Source: Pseudomonas sp. JM0905a
Lineage (GTDB): Bacteria > Pseudomonadota > Gammaproteobacteria > Pseudomonadales > Pseudomonadaceae
DNA: 64,000 nucleotides
Assembly: GCF_014700075.1 (NCBI RefSeq)
Contig: NZ_JACXBU010000005.1
Span: 454,792-518,791 of the forward strand
Direction: 5' to 3'
Part shown: piece by piece, positions 57,357 through 64,000 of the stretch
Numbering within the stretch: position 1 is the first letter of the stretch
Layout: each line of letters opens with the position of its first letter
The notes under the pieces: model-generated
The model's database searches: none
Told to the model about the DNA's origin: nothing
Seen by the model: the letters and a program-made list of their open reading frames with translations, nothing else
Made by a program: the position numbers and the translations under genes

Positions 57357-58700
57357 ATGAGAGCCCGGATGGCCATAGCCGGTTTTCTCGGAGCTGTCGC
57401 CCTGCCCGCGACAGCCATGGATCTGACTGAAGCCTGGAACGTCTACCAGAACCAGGGACCGACCTATCTGGCTTCGGTGCACGAGCGCCAGGCCGGCCAG
57501 GAATTCAAGGAGCTGGGCAAGGCTGGCCTGCTGCCGAACATCAACGCCACCGCCTACTGGAAACGGGTGGATGGCACCAGCGAACAGGACGACTTTCGCG
57601 GCCGCTCCGTGGAGAGCGACCTGGAGTACGACTCAAAGGGGGCGGTGGTGGAGTTGCGCCAACCCCTGTTCAACAAGCAGAGGATGGCCGAGTACCGCCA
57701 GGGCAATCAGCGCACCCTGTTCAGTGACGCGGTGTTCGACGCCAAGACCCAGGAATCGGCGGTGAGCCTGGCCAGCCGTTATTTCTCGGTGCTGCTGGCG
57801 CTGGAAACCATCGACCTGGCCAAGGTGAAGCTGAAGAACCTGGAGCAACAGGTGATGGCCGCCAAGCGGCGCTTCCAGCTGGGCGACGGTACCGTGATCG
57901 ATGTCGACCAGGCCTCCGCCCGGCGTGACCTGGCCCAGGCCGAGCTGATCGAGGCCGAGGACAGCCTGCTGGTGGCGCGGCGCCTGTTGCAGGAATTGCT
58001 CGGCGTACTGCCCGATGAAATGTCCACCTTGCGCACCGAGTTCCCCACGCCGCCGCTGGAGCCGCCAACCCTGCAGGACTGGATCAGCGACGCGCGGGCC
58101 AACAACCCGACCATCATCGCTCGCAGCCGCAGCCTGGACATCGCCGACGAAGAGGTGAACCGGGCCAGGGCCGGGCACTGGCCGACCCTGGATTTCGTCG
58201 CCGCCTACAACGACTCGGAAAGCGATTCGGTCTCCACCCAGAACCAGACGAACAAGTACGGCTCGGTGGGGGTGGAATTTCGCATGCCGATCTTCACCGG
58301 CGGCGCCACCAACGCCCAGGTGCGCCAGGCGAGCGCCAACCGGGAACTGGCCAATGACCAGCTGAACTCCAGCCGTGAGGAAGTGCTGTCAGGCACCACC
58401 CGCGAGTTTCGCGGTGTACAGAGCGGCGAACAGCGGGTGAGGGCGCTGGAGAAGGCAGTGGTATCCAGCGAGCGCGCCCAGGATTCGGCCCGCAAAGGTT
58501 TCCAGGCCGGCACCAGTACCAACCTGGATATTCTCAATGCCGAGGAACAAGCCTTCATCGCCCGCCGCGACCTGCTGGAGGCCAAGCTGCGCTACCTGCT
58601 GTCGCGCCTACGGCTTGCGGCTGCCGTGGGGTCGTTGGGGGAGGACGACATCCAGCATGCGAATGAATACCTGGGGCCGTCGCTTTCGATGCATCCGTGA
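57357..58700 (+). CDS. TolC-family outer-membrane secretion channel (PrtF/AprF)
   Basis: 447 residues from the ATG at 57357 (AAGGAG 7 bases upstream), one base after the HlyD stop. A signal peptide (MRARMAIAGFLGAVALPATA) is followed by two OEP repeats: MDLTEAWNVYQNQGPTYLASVHERQAGQEFKELGKAGLLPNI and the second PPTLQDWISDARANNPTI. No lipobox cysteine is present, unlike the efflux channel. It completes the secretion complex. Confidence 0.92.
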   Translation: MRARMAIAGFLGAVALPATAMDLTEAWNVYQNQGPTYLASVHERQAGQEFKELGKAGLLPNINATAYWKRVDGTSEQDDFRGRSVESDLEYDSKGAVVELRQPLFNKQRMAEYRQGNQRTLFSDAVFDAKTQESAVSLASRYFSVLLALETIDLAKVKLKNLEQQVMAAKRRFQLGDGTVIDVDQASARRDLAQAELIEAEDSLLVARRLLQELLGVLPDEMSTLRTEFPTPPLEPPTLQDWISDARANNPTIIARSRSLDIADEEVNRARAGHWPTLDFVAAYNDSESDSVSTQNQTNKYGSVGVEFRMPIFTGGATNAQVRQASANRELANDQLNSSREEVLSGTTREFRGVQSGEQRVRALEKAVVSSERAQDSARKGFQAGTSTNLDILNAEEQAFIARRDLLEAKLRYLLSRLRLAAAVGSLGEDDIQHANEYLGPSLSMHP

Positions 58701-58732
58701 TCCCGCCGGAGGGGCGGAACTGCGTCCCGCTT

Positions 58733-58830
58733 GGCGATTGAAATCGCCCCTACAGGGGATGTGCCCAGGCAGGGCCTGACAGGCGCGAGTCACCCCTCTA
58801 CCTCCGGGAGAGGGGCCGGGGGTGAGGGTG
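58733..58830. repeat. Composite repeat: family A core plus family B hairpin
   Basis: GGCGATTGAAATCGCCCCTACAGG lies at 58733-58756 in two parts and CCCCTCTACCTCCGGGAGAGGGG near 58793-58817. It has the same order as in the 17.6-kb tandem units, including the GTGCCAGG..CAGGGC and GGCGCGAGTCACC linkers. So this is one more copy of that composite. Confidence 0.8.
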
Positions 58831-58832
58831 GT

Positions 58833-59750
58833 TCACCGCGCCGCACTTACCCCTTCTAGCGTCGCAAACGAGGTGTCCTTGGCCGTCAGCAGGAAGTCGC
58901 GCATGAACGGCGCGTCCAGCATGTCGGCGCGGATCGCCGCGTAGAGCGTGCAATACAACCCTTTCTCCCCCAGGCGCTTGGCAGTGACGTAGCCCCGCGA
59001 GCTGTATTCGTGCAGCGCCCAGTTGGGCAGGCAGCAGACCCCGCGGCCGCTGGCCACCAGCTGCATCATCATCACCGTGAGTTCCGAGGTGCGTACCTGG
59101 GCCGGTTCCACGTCGGCGGGTTCGAGGAAGCGGGTGAAGACGTCCAGGCGGTCGCGTTCCACCGGATAGGTAATCAGGGTCAGGCTGGCCAGGTCTTCGG
59201 GCACGATGAAGGGTTTGTTCGCCAGGGCGTGCTGGTTGTCCACCGCCAGCAGTGCCTCGTAGGTGAACAGCGGTACGTAGGTGATCCCGGCCAGGTCCAC
59301 CGGGTCGGCGGTTACCACCAGGTCCAGGTCACCACGGGCCAGGGCCGGCAGGGGGGCGAAGGAGAAGCCCGAAGCCAGGTCCAGTTCCACCTCCGGCCAG
59401 GCGTCACGGAACTGGTCGATGGTGGGCATCAGCCACTGGAAGCAGCTATGGCACTCGATGGCCATGTGCAGCCGGCCGGCGGTGCCGCCGGCCAGGCGCG
59501 CCAGGTCGCGCTCGGCGCTGCGCAGTTGCGGCAGGAGGCTGTCGGCCAGTTGCAGCAGGCGCAGGCCGGCGCTGGTGAAACGCACGGGCTTGGTCTTGCG
59601 CACGAACAGCTGCATGCCGAGGCGTTCTTCCAGTTCCTTGAACTGGTGGGACAGGGCCGATTGGGTCAGGTGCAGGCGTTCGGCCGCTTCCACCAGGCTG
59701 TCGGCTTCGCGCAGGGCGTGCAGGGTCTTGAGATGACGCAGCTCGAGCAT
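58833..59750 (-). CDS. metR: LysR-type regulator MetR
   Basis: 305 residues from the ATG at 59750 (the frame runs on to 60848 but the LysR N-terminus MLELRHLKTLHALREADSLVEAAERLHLTQSALSHQFKELEERLG starts here). The C-terminal part is a periplasmic-binding-like effector domain, which in MetR senses homocysteine. It is divergent from metE with palindromes between. MetR activates metE and usually represses itself. Confidence 0.93.
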   Translation of the reverse strand: MLELRHLKTLHALREADSLVEAAERLHLTQSALSHQFKELEERLGMQLFVRKTKPVRFTSAGLRLLQLADSLLPQLRSAERDLARLAGGTAGRLHMAIECHSCFQWLMPTIDQFRDAWPEVELDLASGFSFAPLPALARGDLDLVVTADPVDLAGITYVPLFTYEALLAVDNQHALANKPFIVPEDLASLTLITYPVERDRLDVFTRFLEPADVEPAQVRTSELTVMMMQLVASGRGVCCLPNWALHEYSSRGYVTAKRLGEKGLYCTLYAAIRADMLDAPFMRDFLLTAKDTSFATLEGVSAAR

Positions 59751-59792
59751 GGCGGCCCTCCATGAACAAAATTTGAGATCAACGCGAATTTG

Positions 59793-59807
59793 TTGAGTTT
59801 GTCTCAA
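59793..59807. promoter_or_regulatory. Probable MetR binding palindrome
   Basis: TTGAG-TTTGT-CTCAA, with a second near-palindrome TTTGAGATCAA at 59772-59782, in the metR-metE intergenic region 43-66 bases from the metR start. Confidence 0.6.
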
Positions 59808-59858
59808 GTGGTAGGGACTGTCGACAATCGCTCCATCATTTGTATGGAGATTTTCAAC

Positions 59859-62153
59859 ATGGCCCTGTCCCATTCCCTCGGCTTCCCGCGCATCGGCCGC
59901 GACCGTGAACTGAAGAAGGCACTGGAAGCCTTCTGGAAGGGCGAGCTGGATGAAGCCGGTCTGCGTGCGGTCGGCCGCCAATTGCGTGCCGAGCATTGGC
60001 AACTGCAGAAGGAGGCGGGCATCGACCTGCTGCCGGTAGGCGATTTCGCCTGGTACGACCAGGTGCTGACCCATTCCCTCACGTTCGGCGTCATCCCCGA
60101 GCGCTTCCGTCCCCACGATGGCAAGCCGAGCCTCCAGACCCTGTTCGCCATGGCCCGTGGCGTCAGCAAGGGCTGCTGCGGCGGCGCCCATGCCCAGGAA
60201 ATGACGAAGTGGTTCGACACCAACTACCACTACCTCGTCCCCGAATTCACCGCTGACCAGCAGTTCGCTCTGAGCTGGGAGCAGCTGTTCGAGGAAGTGG
60301 ATGAGGCCCGCGCCCTTGGCCACAACGTCAAGCCGGTGCTGATCGGTCCGCTGACCTACCTCTGGCTGGGCAAGGCCAAGGGCGGCGACTTCGACAGGCT
60401 CGACCTGCTGGAGCAGCTGCTGCCGGTGTATGGCGAGATTTTCCAGCGCCTGGCCGCCCAGGGGGTGGAGTGGGTGCAGATCGACGAACCGATCCTGGTG
60501 CTGGACCTGCCCCAGGACTGGAAGAACGCCTTCGAACGCGCCTACAACCTGTTGCAGAAAGAACCGCTGAAGAAGCTGATCGCCACCTATTTCGGCGGCC
60601 TGGAAGACAACCTCGGCCTGGCTGCCAGCCTGCCGCTGGATGGCCTGCACATCGACCTGGTGCGCGCGCCCGAGCAGTTCCCGACCATCCTCGACCGCCT
60701 GCCGGCCTACAAGGTGCTGTCCCTTGGCGTGGTGAACGGCCGCAACGTCTGGCGCTGCGACCTGGAAAAGGCCCTCGACGTGCTGCGCCATGCCCACGAG
60801 CGCTTGGGCGAGCGCCTCTGGGTCGCACCGTCCTGCTCGCTGCTGCACAGCCCGGTGGACCTGGCGCGGGAAGACAAGCTGGATGCCGAGCTGAAGAGTT
60901 GGCTGGCCTTCGCCGTGCAGAAATGCGAGGAAGTGGCCGTGCTGTCCCGCGCCCTGAACGAACCCGAAGCGCCGGCCGTGCTAGACGCCCTGGCCGCCAG
61001 CTGTGCGGTGCAGGCCAGTCGCGCCGCCTCGCCGCGCATCCACAAGGCAGAGGTGCAGGCCCGTGTTGCCGCGCTGAAGCCGGAAGACAGCCAGCGTGCG
61101 TCGCCCTTCGCCGTGCGTATCGACAAGCAGCGTGAGCGCCTGTATCTGCCGGCCTTCCCCACCACCACCATCGGCTCCTTCCCGCAGACGTCGGCCATCC
61201 GCCTGGCGCGGCAGGCCTTCAGGCAAGGCAAGCTGTCGGCGGCCGAGTACACCGAGGCCATGCACAGCGAAATCCGTCATGCGGTGGAGGTGCAGGAACA
61301 ACTGGGCCTCGATGTGCTGGTGCATGGCGAGGCCGAGCGCAACGACATGGTGGAGTACTTCGCCGAGCAGCTGGACGGCTATGCCTTCACCCGTTTCGGC
61401 TGGGTGCAGAGCTACGGTTCCCGTTGCGTGAAACCGGCGGTGATCGTTGGCGACCTGAGCCGTCCGCAGGCGATGACCGTGGAGTGGATCCGCTACGCCC
61501 AGGGCCTGACCGCCAAGTGGATGAAGGGCATGCTGACTGGGCCGGTGACCATGTTGATGTGGTCATTCCCGCGTGAGGACGTATCTCGCGAGGTGCAGGC
61601 ACGCCAATTGGCGTTGGCCATCCGTGACGAAGTGGTGGACCTGGAGGAAGCCGGCATCCGCATCGTGCAGATCGACGAGGCGGCCTTCCGCGAGGGCCTG
61701 CCGCTGCGCCGGGCCGATTGGCAGCATTATCTGGACTGGGCTACCGAAGCCTTCCGCCTGACCGCCAGCGGCGTGCGCGACGAGACGCAGATCCACACCC
61801 ACATGTGCTACAGCGAGTTCAACGATGTGATCGAGTCCATCGCCGCCATGGACGCCGACGTCATCACCATCGAGACCTCGCGCTCGGACATGGAACTGCT
61901 GGATGCCTTCGAGGCCTTCGCCTATCCGAATGAGATCGGTCCGGGCGTCTACGACATCCACTCACCGCGCGTGCCGGACAGCACCGAGATGGCCGCGCTG
62001 CTGCGCAAGGCCGCCGCACGCATTCCCGCCAAGCGCCTGTGGGTCAATCCCGATTGCGGCCTGAAGACCCGCGCCTGGCCGGAAACCGAAGCGGCGCTGG
62101 TGAACATGGTGGCGGCGGCCCGGCAGTTGCGCGCGGAGTTCAACTGCCGTTGA
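59859..62153 (+). CDS. metE: Cobalamin-independent methionine synthase
   Basis: 764 residues from the ATG at 59859 (GGAG 10 bases upstream; the frame could begin at 59790). MetE transfers the methyl group of 5-methyltetrahydrofolate to homocysteine. [22 protein letters not shown] starts the N-terminal barrel. The zinc site is HMCYSEF (His, Cys), the Glu in ITIETSRS and the Cys in [11 protein letters not shown]. The gene is intact and full length. Confidence 0.95.
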   Translation: MALSHSLGFPRIGRDRELKKALEAFWKGELDEAGLRAVGRQLRAEHWQLQKEAGIDLLPVGDFAWYDQVLTHSLTFGVIPERFRPHDGKPSLQTLFAMARGVSKGCCGGAHAQEMTKWFDTNYHYLVPEFTADQQFALSWEQLFEEVDEARALGHNVKPVLIGPLTYLWLGKAKGGDFDRLDLLEQLLPVYGEIFQRLAAQGVEWVQIDEPILVLDLPQDWKNAFERAYNLLQKEPLKKLIATYFGGLEDNLGLAASLPLDGLHIDLVRAPEQFPTILDRLPAYKVLSLGVVNGRNVWRCDLEKALDVLRHAHERLGERLWVAPSCSLLHSPVDLAREDKLDAELKSWLAFAVQKCEEVAVLSRALNEPEAPAVLDALAASCAVQASRAASPRIHKAEVQARVAALKPEDSQRASPFAVRIDKQRERLYLPAFPTTTIGSFPQTSAIRLARQAFRQGKLSAAEYTEAMHSEIRHAVEVQEQLGLDVLVHGEAERNDMVEYFAEQLDGYAFTRFGWVQSYGSRCVKPAVIVGDLSRPQAMTVEWIRYAQGLTAKWMKGMLTGPVTMLMWSFPREDVSREVQARQLALAIRDEVVDLEEAGIRIVQIDEAAFREGLPLRRADWQHYLDWATEAFRLTASGVRDETQIHTHMCYSEFNDVIESIAAMDADVITIETSRSDMELLDAFEAFAYPNEIGPGVYDIHSPRVPDSTEMAALLRKAAARIPAKRLWVNPDCGLKTRAWPETEAALVNMVAAARQLRAEFNCR

Positions 62154-62586
62154 GTGGCTTGGTCAGTTGGCCCGAAATGCCGTCTTACGTCTAACATAGG
62201 CTTGAGCTAGGATCAGTGACTGGTCGTCATGGATGAAGACTTGCCAGGCCATGGATAGCTGCACAATCGGGATTTTTTGTACTGCCCAGTCATGATGGTT
62301 GGGCGGTTCCCCTTGGGGCCCCAGGCCCGCCTCCCGTTGCAAGCCCCTTTCCTGCATTCTCCAGCCCTCGGCCACTAGTTCCGGGACTGGAGCCACTTTC
62401 CCGGATTCCACAGCTGCGCGGTTGCGTTGGTTGGCTCATTCATATAGATGATGTCAAAGAGATGGCCTTCGGCTTTAATAGTCGTCGTTCCTGGTGGGCC
62501 CTGGTCGACTCGCCTACGCGGGAATTCGATTCGACATCCGTTGATTGATTCGGCGGGCAGCACGCAACGAAAAGGAGCTTTCGCAA
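62154..62586. other. Leader of the RTX gene, no gene seen
   Basis: About 430 bases, distinctly more AT-rich (particularly 62400-62586) than the surrounding genes. The small minus frame 62163-62411 has no ribosome binding site or recognisable domain. Probably the promoter and leader of the RTX protein gene; no rho-independent terminator for metE stands out. Confidence 0.5.
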
Positions 62587-64000
62587 ATGGCAAATTTGGT
62601 CGGTGGACTGGGCGGTACTGCAGGGTTCGGAGAAAACCAGGTTGCACGAAATGACGATGGCTATTCTTCGAGCATCGATATCACTTCGATCTTCGGAGCC
62701 GCCGGGATTAATTTCTTCGGCACCAACTACACCAGTCTCTATGTAAACACCAACGGCAACATCACGTTCGGATCCGGGCAGTCCACCTACACGCCTTATG
62801 GCATGCAGAGTTCGACGCGGGCCATGATCGCGCCGTTCTTCGCGGACGTGGATACCCGTGGCGGCGCTACTACGGTAACTCCGGGGGGCACTTCCAAGGG
62901 CACCAACCTTGTCCACTACGACCTGGATCCAACCGGCAACGGCGTGCTGACCGTTACCTGGGACGATGTGGGTTACTACAGCTCGAGAATTGACAAGCTC
63001 AATGCCTTCCAGCTTCAGTTGGTCGGTACAGGCAACGGCAACTTCGATGTGATCTTCCGCTACGAAAACATCAACTGGACCACCGGCAGCGCCAGTGGTG
63101 GCGTCGATGGTTTGGGCGGAACCGTGGCGCGTGCCGGCTACTCCACGGGGGACGGGACGTCCTGGTACGAGTTGTCCCAGTCCGGCAACCAGTCGTCGAT
63201 TCTTGACCTGGAAACCACGCCAGGCAACACCGGTCTTGCAGGCTACTACCGCTTCAGCGTGGTCAGCGGCACCGCCGGCAACGACAACATGCTCGGGACG
63301 GCGGGCAATGACTCCCTGTACGGCTCCACTGGCAACGACATCATTCGTGGCCTGGGCGGTAACGATTTCCTCTATGGCAGTGGCGGTACCGACAGCCTCT
63401 ACGGTGGAACGGGTGATGACACCTACATCATCGATGCCGCAGACGTGCTGTACGAGTTGGCGAACGAAGGCGTTGACACCGTCCAGGTTGGGTTCAGCTA
63501 TACCCTGGTCAATAATTTCGAAAACCTGGTACTGACGGGTGTCAGCAGCATCAACGCAACCGGTAATGAGGGCAACAATACCTTCTACGGCAACTCCGGG
63601 AGCAACATTTTCAATGGCGCAGGTGGATACGATCTCGTTTCCTACGAGTTCTCTTCCTACGGCGTCACCGTCGACTTGTCCCTGAGTACTTCCCAGTACA
63701 CCGGGCACGGCAGCGACACGTTTACCTCGATCGAAGGCGTCATCGGGACCGACCATGACGACACCCTTGCTGGTAACGCGCTGGCCAACACACTGATCGG
63801 TGGAGAGGGCGACGACCAACTCAACGGTTGGGCGGGTAACGATACGCTCAATGGCGGTGGTGGCGTCGACCAGATGGTTGGCGGCGACGGTTCCGACGTC
63901 TACTACGTGGACAGCGCCAGCGACGTGGTCCAGGAAACCAACGCAGTGCTGGCCAGCGGTGGCAGCGACACCGTGTACAGCTCCCTGTCGGCCTACACCC
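62587..64000 (+). CDS. NIDO-RTX surface or secreted protein, N-terminal part (runs off the window)
   Basis: 471 residues are visible and the frame is still open at 64000. ATG at 62587 with AAAAGGAG 11 bases upstream. Residues about 40-225 look like a nidogen-type (NIDO) domain: SLYVNTNGNITFGSG, RAMIAPFFADVDTRGG, NAFQLQLVGTGNGNFDVIFRYENINW. From about 230 there are calcium-binding RTX nonapeptides (GTAGNDSLYGSTGNDIIRGLGGNDFLYG) separated by DTYIIDAADVLYELANEGVDTVQ spacers. No N-terminal signal peptide and no di-alanine retention module are seen, so export through the neighbouring type I system by a C-terminal signal is expected. Codon use is less GC-biased than the neighbours. Confidence 0.9.
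   Translation, partial: MANLVGGLGGTAGFGENQVARNDDGYSSSIDITSIFGAAGINFFGTNYTSLYVNTNGNITFGSGQSTYTPYGMQSSTRAMIAPFFADVDTRGGATTVTPGGTSKGTNLVHYDLDPTGNGVLTVTWDDVGYYSSRIDKLNAFQLQLVGTGNGNFDVIFRYENINWTTGSASGGVDGLGGTVARAGYSTGDGTSWYELSQSGNQSSILDLETTPGNTGLAGYYRFSVVSGTAGNDNMLGTAGNDSLYGSTGNDIIRGLGGNDFLYGSGGTDSLYGGTGDDTYIIDAADVLYELANEGVDTVQVGFSYTLVNNFENLVLTGVSSINATGNEGNNTFYGNSGSNIFNGAGGYDLVSYEFSSYGVTVDLSLSTSQYTGHGSDTFTSIEGVIGTDHDDTLAGNALANTLIGGEGDDQLNGWAGNDTLNGGGGVDQMVGGDGSDVYYVDSASDVVQETNAVLASGGSDTVYSSLSAYT

Noticed and set aside
54062..57418. 1118-residue minus-strand frame
   Set aside because: Lies opposite two clear type I secretion genes; His/Gln/Gly-rich shadow without ribosome binding site.
59751..60848. 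N-terminal extension of the metR frame over metE
   Set aside because: The LysR N-terminus is unmistakable at 59750 and the extension is antisense to metE.
62163..62411. Small 82-residue minus-strand gene after metE
   Set aside because: No ribosome binding site or family resemblance; more likely leader sequence of the RTX gene.
62587..64000. LapA-type adhesin cleaved by the LapG in this window
   Set aside because: The visible N-terminus is a NIDO domain with RTX repeats and shows no LapA retention module or di-alanine cleavage site.

Overview
The window looks like chromosome of a high-GC Pseudomonas, probably of the P. aeruginosa/P. resinovorans side of the genus. The reasons are codon use, a MexAB-OprM/TtgABC pump with a TtgR-type operator, metR-metE, a second EF-G, LapG, an Lhr-type helicase and several families of short palindromic intergenic repeats. 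I see no tRNA, rRNA, CRISPR array or intact insertion sequence.

Layout. 0-14.2 kb is ordinary chromosome: the end of an AraC regulator, a class II aldolase, an aldehyde dehydrogenase, a UMF1-type MFS permease, PpnN nucleosidase, a SAM methyltransferase, a small hypothetical protein, the Lhr helicase (carrying an in-frame copy of a dispersed palindromic repeat), a Mut7-C RNase-domain protein and a 1-Cys peroxiredoxin. 14.4-45.4 kb is a catabolic island: an EthD-like protein, then (past fusA2) an LLM flavin oxidoreductase, HsaA-like and HsaB-like monooxygenase components, a KstD-like flavoprotein, a KshB-like reductase, a KshA-like Rieske oxygenase, six short-chain dehydrogenases, a SnoaL-fold protein, an old yellow enzyme, two FadD3-like CoA ligases and two TeiR-like LuxR regulators. 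Inside the island lies a sulfation set: cysD and cysNC (PAPS synthesis), a PAPS-type sulfotransferase, and in the same operon a DHH phosphoesterase that could remove the by-product pAp. 45.4-64 kb holds lapG, a small secreted protein, a TtgABC-type efflux operon with its TetR repressor and operator, a three-gene type I secretion system, metR/metE, and the start of a NIDO-RTX surface protein that runs off the window.

Main result. An 18-bp element, consensus TAGTCC-N4-GGACGATG, lies 58-96 bp before the start codon of the first gene of essentially every transcription unit in the island. These include both LuxR genes, cysDNC, the sulfotransferase operon, the Rieske operon and the EthD gene on the far side of fusA2. 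I found eleven copies by eye. It looks like the operator of the two LuxR regulators and delimits one regulon. A second layer is an AACAACAAG-type A-rich motif over the ribosome binding sites of many of the same genes, which matches Hfq/Crc catabolite-repression targets.

How it may work. The enzyme families are those of steroid ring degradation, but ring-cleavage (HsaC/HsaD) and side-chain beta-oxidation genes are not in this window. The substrate is therefore probably a steroid-like or polycyclic isoprenoid compound, with the rest of the pathway elsewhere. Co-regulation of PAPS synthesis and a sulfotransferase with these genes suggests that a pathway intermediate or the substrate is sulfated, an arrangement I do not recognise from described steroid pathways.
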